Source: Pontibacter burrus
GTDB taxonomy: Bacteria > Bacteroidota > Bacteroidia > Cytophagales > Hymenobacteraceae
Length of the DNA: 64,000 nt
Direction of reading: 5' to 3'
Assembly (NCBI RefSeq): GCF_010686685.1
Contig: NZ_JAAGWD010000001.1
Coordinates: 186,001-250,000 of the forward strand
The position numbers and the translations under genes were made by a program. Position 1 is the stretch's first letter. Every line of letters begins with the position of its first letter. A model generated the notes under the pieces. It worked only from the letters and a program-made list of their open reading frames with translations. It made no database searches and was not told the DNA's origin. Positions 44,383 to 52,046 of this stretch are shown piece after piece.

Positions 44383-44516
44383 GCAACAAAGTTATCATTT
44401 CCATTTAATGCGTCACCAAACTATAGCCATATTAAATCAACGATATATGATTGCCCATGCACAGCAACTATAGAACTATAGTTTATAGTCGAATTCCCCA
44501 AACTATAGTTCATGAA
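44383..44516. repeat. Cluster of AACTATAG words
   Basis: Within about 100 bp the words AAACTATAGCC, CAACTATAGAACTATAGTTTATAG and AAACTATAGTTC occur, mainly in the AACTATAG orientation. The stretch is non-coding and includes the truA leader. Confidence 0.6.
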
Positions 44517-44549
44517 AAAGCCCGGCTAAACAAAGTATAGCCGGGCTTT
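44517..44549 (-). terminator. Terminator after the charged secreted protein gene
   Basis: Stem AAAGCCCGGCTA with a short loop; on the minus strand it runs into CTTTTTC. Correctly placed 76 bp after the stop at 44625. Confidence 0.85.
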
Positions 44550-44624
44550 GGGCACTGTTGGTATATTTTATAGTTAAATGTCTGAGCTTTTAGCTTGCCG
44601 CATCAGCCCAGGCAGTTATTGCGG

Positions 44625-45047
44625 TTAAATATTTCCGCCTGTTCTTTTCAGGATCACGTCGCGCACTGTGCCTGGCTTACGATCCTGCTCTCTGCGGCGC
44701 TCTTCCACACGGCGTCTCTCTTCTGCACGGCGCTGTTCGGTAGTTCTTTCCCAGGTTTCATCTCTTCTGTCACTTACTCTTCTGTCGCGGTCGCGGTCAT
44801 GGTCTCTTCTTCTGCGGTCGTCATCACGTCTCCAGCGGTCATCGTCGTCGTGTTTTTTGTATTTCTTGTTATGCTTTTTATGTTTTTTGGCGTTCTCTTT
44901 TTCGCGTTTCCATTCGGCGTGGGCGCGGTGTTTCTCATTTACAAACTCAGGTCTTTTACTCTGCGCGTGGCTGTTTCCCTGGGCTATGGCTGCCTGTCCA
45001 ACTATCGTCAGCACTGCTACCAATGCAATTGTCAATACCTTTTTCAT
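44625..45047 (-). CDS. Small secreted, highly charged Arg/Asp/Lys-rich protein
   Basis: 140 residues with a clear signal peptide (MKKVLTIALVAVLTIVGQAAIAQG). The mature part is almost entirely charged: KKHKKHNKKYKKHDDDD, then Arg/Asp repeats such as RRDDDRRRRDHDRDRDRR, then Arg/Glu repeats RRAEERRRVEERRREQ, ending in VRDVILKRTGGNI. It is low complexity, so family assignment is not possible; similar sequences occur in Bacteroidota as periplasmic proteins of unknown role. The signal peptide and its own terminator support it being real, against an overlapping 130-codon frame on the other strand. Confidence 0.75.
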   Translation of the reverse strand: MKKVLTIALVAVLTIVGQAAIAQGNSHAQSKRPEFVNEKHRAHAEWKREKENAKKHKKHNKKYKKHDDDDRWRRDDDRRRRDHDRDRDRRVSDRRDETWERTTEQRRAEERRRVEERRREQDRKPGTVRDVILKRTGGNI

Positions 45048-45146
45048 AAGCTACAGTTAATATGTTGTTTTGCTATATACAAAGGCAGTGCCAAAAACGC
45101 ATTTACTGTTATAAATATCTTCTTTCAAGTATGCACCTACAAACAG

Positions 45147-45176
45147 GAAGCCTGTTCTGTTAACAGAACAGGCTTC
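45147..45176. terminator. Perfect 30-base palindrome after the Wzi gene
   Basis: GAAGCCTGTTCTGTT followed exactly by its reverse complement, with no spacer. It lies about 70 bp past the stop of the leftward Wzi-family gene and 100 bp upstream of the charged-protein gene. It may act as a terminator; no long T-run is present. Confidence 0.6.
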
Positions 45177-45246
45177 TGAATATTGGTAAGAGCTTTCAGA
45201 CCTGAAACTATAGCTCCCGGATTTACTAATTTTTTTGAATGATGAT

Positions 45247-46911
45247 TTACAGAAACGACACAGAAAAAGCAGCATGAACATTAGTCGCATTCACTTCTTC
45301 ATCTGATATTGTGTTGTACTGCCACTTGTAATTAAAGGAGCGTACTAAACCAAGATTGGCGGAATAAATAAGGCGCTTTTTCATCCAGCTCTTATTTAAG
45401 CTGAAAGCTAAATCAACCCAATGCCTCTCATATTCCTTCTGATTTGCGAAGGCATCATAATAGAAGTCGTTGTTGTGCACAATTCTTTCTATTACTCCAC
45501 CAAACTTGTTCGCACCCCTCAACCAGTTCAGCCCAATAGTTTGGCTGCTGCCTCCAGGGCCAATTCCGGCACCCAACATTTGCCCTTCGTGCGTATACCC
45601 ATGCCTTACCTGATAATGTGTATACCAACCTTCTAATGGTCTTACACTTTGCGTGGAAGGGCTTTGTAAATGGGTAATCTCTCCAAACAACTCTACCTCT
45701 CTTCCTGTAGCTGTTGGGAACAGTTTCTTTACGCCAATTAAATAAGCTCTTGCGTGCTCTGGCTCAAGTATAAAATCCCTTATGTTCTGGGCATGGTCGT
45801 TTCTGCCATATTCGAAATAGAACTCAGCTCTGCTTTCTGGCAAAACCATCCGTGCAAAGAGACTAATAAGCTGATCCCGGCCAAATTCATCTTCTTTTTT
45901 TGCGTTGCTCTTAAACAGCGCCGAGACAACCGGCAGATAGCCGTTCAGGTCGGAAGTCACATTATGGCTGTATTGGTAAAAAGCTCTGCTCACACCCAGG
46001 TGTAATCCCTTTGTCCATTTCGGATTCCAGGTAACCACCATGCCATTTAAGTATCTGTCGCCATCGGGTTTTGGGTTATACAACTTTTGTCCCTGAAAAG
46101 TGCGGGCTGTATCGGGCGGTAAAATATTCGAGCCTTCCAAAAAGCCGCCTACCACCTGCCATTCAAACGAACCTATCTTTGTTTTTACCGGAGCAGTAGT
46201 ATTAAAAGTAAAATGTGCGAAGCCTGGTGCTGTATTGCTCATAACCAGAGAGTTTCTGACTCCGGGTCCCCACCACAAATTTTCTGTGGACACCCCCAAG
46301 GACAGTTTCTTATAGTTAAACCGTACGCTGGACTGCCCGGGCAGAAGCTTGCTGTAAACACCTTCTGCTAACCTTTCGGGTGCATCTATACGGTTTAACA
46401 CATAATAGTAACTCTTCCAGATATCGTCGTCCAGGGAGGTAGGAAAGGTAGTAAAAGCACTGTTTTGCGCAAACACAAGTTCTGGCTGAAGCTGAATGCT
46501 TAGCGGGCCAACTTTAGTATATACCCCTGCAGACAACAGGCTCTGGTAACCTTTTGCAGGTATCATAGCTCCATCGTTCCAGCCGAACGGATGATGAGAG
46601 TTATACTGCTGTTTTAATGTTAGCGGAAGCAACGATATAGAAACCTTGCCTTTTGTATACAGTACATTCTGATTTATGCTAAAGCCGGAACTATCTGCAG
46701 TTAATGCAAGAAAATCCGACACTGGTGCACCTGTGGAATATAAAGGTCTTATCAAAAAAGAGATATTCTCATTTAACTCTCCCCTTAACTGATGTAGCCT
46801 TGCCCTTTCTTCTAAGAGAGGAGTGCCAACAGGTAGCGTTTGTGCGTAAGAGGCAGTACTAACGACAAAAAATAAAGCGCTCAAAAACGCCCGGGCAGTA
46901 GAACTTATCAT
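45247..46911 (-). CDS. Capsule assembly Wzi-family outer-membrane protein
   Basis: A 554-residue protein with a signal peptide ending near TASYAQ (residue 24) and a body of alternating beta strands ending with VHAAFSVSFL, as expected for an outer-membrane barrel. Family signatures of Wzi-like proteins in Bacteroidota are visible: LSLGVSTENLWWGPGVRNSL, GFAHFTFNT, and EFYFEYGRNDHAQN. Wzi anchors capsular or exopolysaccharide at the cell surface in enterobacteria; here that role is family inference, since no polysaccharide export genes are nearby. It is preceded by a 13-bp inverted repeat and the thiolase gene. Confidence 0.85.
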   Translation of the reverse strand: MISSTARAFLSALFFVVSTASYAQTLPVGTPLLEERARLHQLRGELNENISFLIRPLYSTGAPVSDFLALTADSSGFSINQNVLYTKGKVSISLLPLTLKQQYNSHHPFGWNDGAMIPAKGYQSLLSAGVYTKVGPLSIQLQPELVFAQNSAFTTFPTSLDDDIWKSYYYVLNRIDAPERLAEGVYSKLLPGQSSVRFNYKKLSLGVSTENLWWGPGVRNSLVMSNTAPGFAHFTFNTTAPVKTKIGSFEWQVVGGFLEGSNILPPDTARTFQGQKLYNPKPDGDRYLNGMVVTWNPKWTKGLHLGVSRAFYQYSHNVTSDLNGYLPVVSALFKSNAKKEDEFGRDQLISLFARMVLPESRAEFYFEYGRNDHAQNIRDFILEPEHARAYLIGVKKLFPTATGREVELFGEITHLQSPSTQSVRPLEGWYTHYQVRHGYTHEGQMLGAGIGPGGSSQTIGLNWLRGANKFGGVIERIVHNNDFYYDAFANQKEYERHWVDLAFSLNKSWMKKRLIYSANLGLVRSFNYKWQYNTISDEEVNATNVHAAFSVSFL

Positions 46912-46926
46912 AAAAAAATATACTCC

Positions 46927-46979
46927 ATAGCAGACAGCTTTAAAAGGTACTTTCGACTCACTTTATAGCTGTCTGCTAT
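46927..46979 (-). terminator. 13-bp inverted repeat between thiolase and Wzi genes
   Basis: ATAGCAGACAGCT at 46927-46939 is perfectly complementary to 46967-46979, with a 27-base loop. It sits 16 bp before the Wzi start codon. It could end thiolase transcription or be a leader structure controlling the Wzi gene. Confidence 0.5.
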
Positions 46980-47164
46980 TTACACAACGATTATAAGACT
47001 CAACAAATCGCTTGGTTACTTACACAACAAACATCTTACCTTAGCCGCACCTGCACCTTATGGCAACATGTATAAAACGTGCTTTGCAATAGCGTATTCA
47101 AGTAAAATGAGCAGCTTATGCTTTTAGTAACCTAAGACCTGCTGCATTAAACTTACTTTTTTGG

Positions 47165-48364
47165 CTACACTTTCTCGTAAATAATGGCTGCACCCTGTCC
47201 TACGCCTACACACATCGTCGCAAGGCCATAGCGCACATTTTCGCGGCGCTTCATTTCGTGCAGTAACGTAGCCGAAATACGCGTGCCGCTCGCCCCCAGC
47301 GGGTGACCAATGGCAATAGAGCCCCCGTTCACGTTAACTATAGCCGGATCGATGCCCAGTTGGTGCATACATGGCAGCGCCTGCGAGGCAAAGGCTTCGT
47401 TTATTTCGGCCAGCCCGATATCGTTTATAGTTAAGCCTGCTCTTTTTAGCGCTTTCAAGGTTGCCGGAACCGGGCCCATGCCCATGTGCGCAGGGTCTAC
47501 GCCGGCTATGCCCACACTTACCACACGTGCCATTGGGGTCAGGTTCAGGCGTTTTACAGTTTCTTCGCTCACGATAAGCGAGGCAGCTGCGCCATCGTTA
47601 ATGCCCGATGAGTTACCAGCCGTTACAGTTCCTCCTTTTTTAAAGGCCGGCGCCAGTGTAGCCAGTTTTTCTATAGTTGATAAACGCGGATGCTCATCGG
47701 TATCGAAAATGATCGGATCGCCTTTGCGCTGTGGCACCGGGTAAGCGATGATCTCGTCTTTAAACTTACCAGCTTCGTGTGCTGCTTTATACTTTAGTTG
47801 CGAACCATGAGCAAACTCGTCCTGCGCTTCACGTGAAACACCTTCGCGTTCGGCCACATTCTCAGCTGTCTCGCCCATGGCAAACGGGTGGTGTAGTTTT
47901 GATAAAGTTGGGTTGGTAAAACGCCAGCCTATGGTTGTATCGTAAATTTCCGGCGTGCGCGACCAGGCAGTTTCGGCTTTGGCCATTACAAACGGGGCAC
48001 GGGTCATGCTCTCAACCCCACCAGCCAGGTACACATCGCCATCGCCACTTTTAATAGCGCGGCTGGCATCTATAATGCTCTGCAACCCGGATGCACACAA
48101 ACGGTTAACGGTTATGCCACCAATCTCCAGGGGCAGGCCAGCCAGCAGCAGAGCCATACGGGCCACGTTCCGGTTATCTTCACCAGCCTGGTTTGCAGCG
48201 CCCATCACCACGTCTTCTATCAGTTCCGGGGCCACCTGCGGGTTGCGGGCCATCAGTTCCTTCAAAATAAAGGCGGCCATGTCGTCGGGGCGAACCGTGC
48301 TCAGGCTGCCGCCGAACTTACCAACCGGTGTTCTAACTATATCTATGATGTAAGCTGAATTCAT
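47165..48364 (-). CDS. Acetyl-CoA C-acyltransferase (thiolase)
   Basis: A 399-residue thiolase, probably the beta-oxidation type. Active-site residues are Cys90 in TVNRLCASGLQSI, the GHPLGASG histidine near 350, and the C-terminal cysteine in TMCVGVGQGAA. The FADA-like length and the EINEAFASQALP motif support a degradative or general acyltransferase. No hydratase gene is adjacent, though an acyl-CoA dehydrogenase lies at the right edge of the window. It is divergent from the DUF4293 gene. Confidence 0.93.
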   Translation of the reverse strand: MNSAYIIDIVRTPVGKFGGSLSTVRPDDMAAFILKELMARNPQVAPELIEDVVMGAANQAGEDNRNVARMALLLAGLPLEIGGITVNRLCASGLQSIIDASRAIKSGDGDVYLAGGVESMTRAPFVMAKAETAWSRTPEIYDTTIGWRFTNPTLSKLHHPFAMGETAENVAEREGVSREAQDEFAHGSQLKYKAAHEAGKFKDEIIAYPVPQRKGDPIIFDTDEHPRLSTIEKLATLAPAFKKGGTVTAGNSSGINDGAAASLIVSEETVKRLNLTPMARVVSVGIAGVDPAHMGMGPVPATLKALKRAGLTINDIGLAEINEAFASQALPCMHQLGIDPAIVNVNGGSIAIGHPLGASGTRISATLLHEMKRRENVRYGLATMCVGVGQGAAIIYEKV

Positions 48365-48389
48365 TATTTTAGTTTTACAGGTCTTTGTC

Positions 48390-48397
48390 TAATTTTG
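48390..48397 (+). promoter_or_regulatory. -7 promoter box TAATTTTG of the DUF4293 gene
   Basis: Exact TAnnTTTG match 30 bp before the ATG at 48428, in the divergent gap shared with thiolase. The -33 region is TTTT rather than TTG. Confidence 0.6.
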
Positions 48398-48427
48398 CAT
48401 CTCTTTGCAAGTTAAATTAACCTACAC

Positions 48428-48922
48428 ATGATACAAAGAATTCAATCCGTATTTCTGTTTCTGCTGGCAGCAGCTGTCATCTCGATGCTGTTCCTACCGC
48501 TATGGTCTAAAACCGATGCTGCCACCGGCGAAACTGTAATACTTACTGCCTGGGAAGTTAAATCTGAAATACTGAATGCTGATGCCGCATCTGCTGGAAG
48601 CACAACCTCTAAAAGCGCCATTGCTATTGGCTTATTGGCTATAGCTGCAGCTGTAGTAGCGCTGGTGGAGATCTTCCAGTTCCGCAACCGCCTGAACCAG
48701 ATGAAACTGGGCCTGCTGAACTCGCTTGTACTGGCCGCCCTTCTGGGAACATCGTTTTATTACGCAGCGTATGTTGCTAACCCACTAATTGCCGGCACCG
48801 ACAATGGTTCTTACCAAGCTGGCTTTTATATGCCCATGCTGGCCCTGCTGCTTAATGCCCTGGCCAACCGCTTCATCAAACGCGACGAAGACCTGGTACG
48901 ATCTGCAGACAGACTGAGGTAA
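48428..48922 (+). CDS. DUF4293 four-helix membrane protein
   Basis: 164 residues with four membrane helices: SVFLFLLAAAVISMLFLPLW near the N-terminus, then helices around 63-80, 96-114 and 129-147. The opening MIQRIQSVFLFLLA and the TDNGSYQAGFYMPMLALLLNALANRFI end are typical of the Bacteroidota-specific DUF4293 family, often found near rho or thiolase genes. Function unknown. The stop is followed directly by a GTTAGAAAGTT border repeat and a terminator. Confidence 0.85.
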   Translation: MIQRIQSVFLFLLAAAVISMLFLPLWSKTDAATGETVILTAWEVKSEILNADAASAGSTTSKSAIAIGLLAIAAAVVALVEIFQFRNRLNQMKLGLLNSLVLAALLGTSFYYAAYVANPLIAGTDNGSYQAGFYMPMLALLLNALANRFIKRDEDLVRSADRLR

Positions 48923-48929
48923 GTTTCGA

Positions 48930-48962
48930 AGTTAGAAAGTTGGGAAGTTAAAAAGTTAGAAA
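48930..48962 (+). repeat. Gene-border simple repeat, GTTAGAAAGTT family
   Basis: Imperfect GAAGTTAGAAAGTTGGGAAG units start 8 bp after the DUF4293 stop, the same sequence type as after dusB. Confidence 0.65.
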
Positions 48963-48988
48963 AGGTAACTTCTGAGCTATAAACTATA

Positions 48989-49026
48989 AGGCCGCTTCCG
49001 GAGATTTCTGGGAGCGGCTTTTTTTA
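48989..49026 (+). terminator. Terminator after the DUF4293 gene
   Basis: Stem GCCGCTTCC pairs (with G-U) with GGGAGCGGC and is followed by seven T residues. A hairpin with the same GCCGCTC/GAGCGGC stem occurs 400 bp further on at 49396. Confidence 0.85.
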
Positions 49027-49047
49027 TTACAGATAGATCAACTGAAA

Positions 49048-49197
49048 CCCACCCCTAGCCCCTCCGAGGAGGGGAATTTCGAACTTGAGATTTGATGAAA
49101 CTATAGTTTTATAGTTGGTCTCCTATGGGAACTATAGCCGGTAGCTAAACTATCACGCAGGAAGCAATTCCCCTCCTCGGAGGGGCAGGGGTGGGTT
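49048..49197. mobile_element. Candidate 150-bp MITE-like element with inverted C-rich arms (copy 2)
   Basis: C-rich module at 49048-49078 and its reverse complement at 49166-49197 enclose about 87 bp. Total length equals that of the pair at 42132-42282. The interior differs in sequence from copy 1 but again contains several CTATAG words. No coding capacity. Confidence 0.5.
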
Positions 49198-49395
49198 GTT
49201 AGCGCTTACTTGAAAGCCTTGCTGGCGCGGATTTGTGATTTATGACTTATGTATAAAGTTGGATTTACAACCCTACCGGGCCTGAGGCCCAAACTGTAGT
49301 TCGGCACGAGCGTGGACCCTCGCTCCATAGTAACTTATCAAACCAACTATGCTCCGAACTATAGAAACCTGGATATAGGCAACCGACAGAAATAG
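49198..49395. other. Gap with no gene
   Basis: Contains scattered CTATAG words and a CCTGAGGCCC hairpin-like stretch, without a credible reading frame. Confidence 0.45.
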
Positions 49396-49430
49396 AAAAA
49401 GCCGCTCTCCGTTTCCGGGAGCGGCTTTTT
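49396..49430. terminator. Bidirectional terminator before the DUF4476 gene end
   Basis: Stem AAAAAGCCGCTC pairs with GAGCGGCTTTTT. The A-run on one side and T-run on the other allow function on both strands; it serves the leftward DUF4476 gene and backs up the terminator at 48989. Confidence 0.85.
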
Positions 49431-49529
49431 AACTACACAAACTGTTTAACACTTTAACTTTAACACAAAATCTTATAGTTCTATAGTTGGCAAGACACTC
49501 ACAGGTCTTCAAGACACTGTGAGGTCTGC

Positions 49530-49568
49530 TACAACTTTCTAACTTATCCTTTTCTAACTTTCTAACTA
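49530..49568. repeat. Gene-border simple repeat, AACTTTCTAAC family
   Basis: On the minus strand, GTTAGAAAGTTAGAAAAGG units begin inside the stop codon of the DUF4476 gene. Confidence 0.65.
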
Positions 49569-50303
49569 CCTGCGCCGGCTGGTGTATTCTTCCAGCTCGC
49601 GCACGCTGCTATCGAATTTGAAGATGTCGTACACGTAGTAGAAGCGCTCTCGGTCACAGACGTAGTCGTAGGCGAATTTGGCGAACTCTACGCGGGTGCT
49701 TTCATAGTCGAATTGCTGCAGGATGTATTTCAGGTCTTCGGCCAGTATGCTGCTGTTGCGCAGGGCTTCGCGGGCTATAGTTAACTTGGTGCTCTCGAAG
49801 CTGCGGCTCTTCATGGCATCAGCTAATCGGTCTACATCCTGGCGGCTCATCAGGTAGTCGCAGCGGTCATCGCGTCTATCATAACGGTCGTCGTAACGCG
49901 GTGGGGCTGGCCGGTAAGGCTCTGCAGGCGGATACGGCACACGCGGCACTACAACCGGTGGCGGTGGCAGCAGCGGCACTTCGCTTAACAGCCTAAGTTT
50001 TATTTTGCCTTTGCGCTGGTTTACATCAATGCTATAGTTGGTTTCGTAGCCATTTCGTGCATATACGTTAGTAGCCAACTGGTAATCGCGGTAACGATCG
50101 CGCACTTTTACTTCCACGTGGTGTTTACCGGGACGCAGGTGATCGACGCGCACAAAGTTTGATGCCTTGTGGTTTACCAGTTTACCATTCAGTTTCAGGT
50201 AAAAAGGCTCGCCGGCAGGTGCCCGAAAGGTAAGCACAGAAGCTTGTACCAGTACCGGCATCGCCAGCAGCACAAGCAGGAGCGGAAGTAGAAGCTTTCT
50301 CAT
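49566..50303 (-). CDS. DUF4476 secreted protein
   Basis: 245 residues with a signal peptide (MRKLLLPLLLVLLAMPVLVQA). The first half is a small beta domain (LTFRAPAGEPFYLKLNG, HHVEVKVRD). A Pro-rich linker follows (LLPPPPVVVPRVPYPP) plus a YDDRYDRRDDR stretch. The C-terminal ~95 residues match DUF4476: MSRQDVDRLADAMKSRSFESTKL, ILQQFDYESTRVEFAKFAYDYV and FKFDSSVRELEEY. Family function is unknown. It has its own terminator. A role at the envelope is likely from the signal peptide. Confidence 0.83.
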   Translation of the reverse strand: MRKLLLPLLLVLLAMPVLVQASVLTFRAPAGEPFYLKLNGKLVNHKASNFVRVDHLRPGKHHVEVKVRDRYRDYQLATNVYARNGYETNYSIDVNQRKGKIKLRLLSEVPLLPPPPVVVPRVPYPPAEPYRPAPPRYDDRYDRRDDRCDYLMSRQDVDRLADAMKSRSFESTKLTIAREALRNSSILAEDLKYILQQFDYESTRVEFAKFAYDYVCDRERFYYVYDIFKFDSSVRELEEYTSRRR

Positions 50304-50445
50304 GGTAGTATAGTTTAAACGCTATACTTTACCACAACCAATTACTGTGCCAGTTATATAGGTTTTTACTGTTATAGTTTGAAACTGTAGTTACCACAGC
50401 TTCTTAACCTGCTTATTTACTGAACTGTAGCCTTTACTATGAGCA

Positions 50446-50479
50446 ATAAAAAAAGCCGAAGGTCTATTATCCGCGGCTT
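50446..50479 (-). terminator. Terminator of the beta-barrel gene pair
   Basis: Stem AAGCCG/CGGCTT with a 14-base loop; on the minus strand it runs into a stretch of seven T residues. Lies 26 bp after the stop at 50505. Confidence 0.7.
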
Positions 50480-50504
50480 AAATAAGCAACTATAGAAGAT
50501 GCTG

Positions 50505-51203
50505 TTACAGACTATAGTTTACTCCAATAGCCAAGGATTTAAATATTCTTCGCCCTATAGTTGATGCCTGCTCCCAATCATAGTCGAATGAGTTCTGGCC
50601 GGTTAGATTATGTTTATAAAACAGATACTCTGCATAGCCAGTAAACCTGTTGCTTATCTTATAGTTAAAACCCAAGCCACCTGTTGCAAACACATTCATG
50701 TCGTTAACTTTAACAACAGTGGTTGTGGTGTTAGTATCTGTTATTTCCTCAGATTCAGCTTTTGAAAACCCAAAAGAGGGCATCAGTGTGAAAGTGCCAT
50801 ACACTGGAAAACGCCTGAGTGCTTTAAAGAAAATGAACTTTGCAGAGACAGGCACTGACAGTACATGCGTTACAGAGCGGTCCTTGTACTTTACCGGATC
50901 GTTGGGGTTATGATTCGGCGACCATTCCCTTTTTGCTTTGCTGCCTCCATAACCTATGCCTGCTTGTATATTTAACCTGTCGGTAATAGCATAACTAACA
51001 TGCAGCGTTACCGGCGTAAAATACCCTGTCTTACTATCTCCTAACTTCTCTTGTTCGTCATAATATATGTGATAGGTAATTGTTGTCAGTCCTAAGCCTA
51101 CATAAAAATGCTTTGAAGTCCGGGCAGCTGTATCAGGATTAACTTGTGCAATGGCGGCTAAAGTGTAGAGTGAAAGCAGAAGAAATAGGGATAATGTTTT
51201 CAT
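50505..51203 (-). CDS. Outer-membrane beta-barrel protein, paralogue 2
   Basis: 232 residues from the ATG at 51203, chosen because it begins a clean signal peptide (MKTLSLFLLLSLYTLAAIAQ); the frame is open further upstream to 51248 but that adds a non-signal leader. The mature part is an eight- to ten-strand barrel-like protein with alternating aromatic strands (FYVGLGLTTITYHIYY, GYFTPVTLHVSYAITDRLNIQAGIGYGG) and ends in AIGVNYSL. It is clearly a paralogue of the next gene at 51251, about 47 bp away. Function unknown. Confidence 0.8.
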   Translation of the reverse strand: MKTLSLFLLLSLYTLAAIAQVNPDTAARTSKHFYVGLGLTTITYHIYYDEQEKLGDSKTGYFTPVTLHVSYAITDRLNIQAGIGYGGSKAKREWSPNHNPNDPVKYKDRSVTHVLSVPVSAKFIFFKALRRFPVYGTFTLMPSFGFSKAESEEITDTNTTTTVVKVNDMNVFATGGLGFNYKISNRFTGYAEYLFYKHNLTGQNSFDYDWEQASTIGRRIFKSLAIGVNYSL

Positions 51204-51250
51204 AAAGGGTAGGTTAGATTTGTGAAACATGAAAGTAAGCCGCTTCATAT

Positions 51251-51940
51251 CTATAGCCTATAGTTCATCCCTAATTCTAAAGATTTTATAAAGCTCCTTG
51301 CACCTGGGTATCCATAGTCCCAATCGTAGAAGGTGGAATTAGGTCCGGTAAGGTTTGTTTTATAGAAGAAGTAGGACACATTACCGTAAATGCGCTCACT
51401 TACTTTATAGTTAAAGCCTAAGCCAGCTATAGCAAAAACATCAGAGCCACTATCTGCTATAATATAGTTTCTACTGCCTTCATCATCTGTTTCTGTAACA
51501 TGGGTTGTGGTAACTCCATAAGCTGGTACTATAGCCAATATACCATACACTGGCAGCTTTTTATACAGGTTCAGCAACGTAAGATAACCGGAAACAGACA
51601 CGGCAAAGGCTACAGTTCTCGACCTATAGTTATGCTCTCCATTTTGGAGTTGCTCCGTGACTTCATGCGTATCCCCACCCAAACCTAAACCTGCCTGCAA
51701 TTTTATCCTGTCGGTGAGTTGGTAACCCACATTTAAAGAAACCGGCACAAAATATCCTGCCCTAACTGCACCAGGAGTTTTATCTGCTTCATAGTAAATA
51801 TGAAAGGAAATGGTATTTACATTTACACCAATGGTTACCCTCCTTTGCTGTTCATTTTTATGGGTTGAATCAGAGTTAACCTGAGCAACGGCGGCTATTG
51901 TGGAGAGTGAAAGCAGAAGAAATAGGAAAAGTGTTTTCAT
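51251..51940 (-). CDS. Outer-membrane beta-barrel protein, paralogue 1
   Basis: 229 residues. The signal peptide MKTLFLFLLLSLSTIAAVAQ is nearly identical to its neighbour's. Matching strands include SFHIYYEADKTPGAVRAGYF, LNVGYQLTDRIKLQAGLGLGG, FNYKVSERIYGNVSYFFYKTNLTGPN and the end LELGMNYRL. Strands and periplasmic turns are conserved, while the exposed loops (for example around EVTEQLQNGEHNYRS) differ between the two, which suggests a duplication followed by loop divergence. The promoter is not evident. The pair is followed by a terminator at 50446. Confidence 0.8.
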   Translation of the reverse strand: MKTLFLFLLLSLSTIAAVAQVNSDSTHKNEQQRRVTIGVNVNTISFHIYYEADKTPGAVRAGYFVPVSLNVGYQLTDRIKLQAGLGLGGDTHEVTEQLQNGEHNYRSRTVAFAVSVSGYLTLLNLYKKLPVYGILAIVPAYGVTTTHVTETDDEGSRNYIIADSGSDVFAIAGLGFNYKVSERIYGNVSYFFYKTNLTGPNSTFYDWDYGYPGARSFIKSLELGMNYRL

Positions 51941-51984
51941 AAGGATTAGGTTAAGGGCGCAAGAATTATAGCGTGAATGAAATA

Positions 51985-52021
51985 TATAAAAAAAACCGCA
52001 AGCTTTTTACCTGCGGTTTCT
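51985..52021 (-). terminator. Terminator after purM
   Basis: Stem AAACCGCA/TGCGGTTT; on the minus strand it ends in a run of eight or more T residues. Confidence 0.85.
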
Positions 52022-52046
52022 CTTATATGGTTATAGTTACGACTAC

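Noticed and set aside
44668..45060. A 130-codon plus-strand frame rich in Arg and Ser
   Set aside because: It is the antisense of the Arg/Asp/Glu repeat protein on the minus strand, which has a signal peptide and a terminator.
45057..45290. A 77-codon minus-strand frame overlapping the end of the Wzi gene
   Set aside because: It includes the 30-base terminator palindrome and overlaps the Wzi coding end; no protein character.
49048..49197. CRISPR-like array, because of repeated C-rich words
   Set aside because: The repeats are inverted or widely spaced, without uniform spacers or cas genes. No CRISPR array was found in the window.
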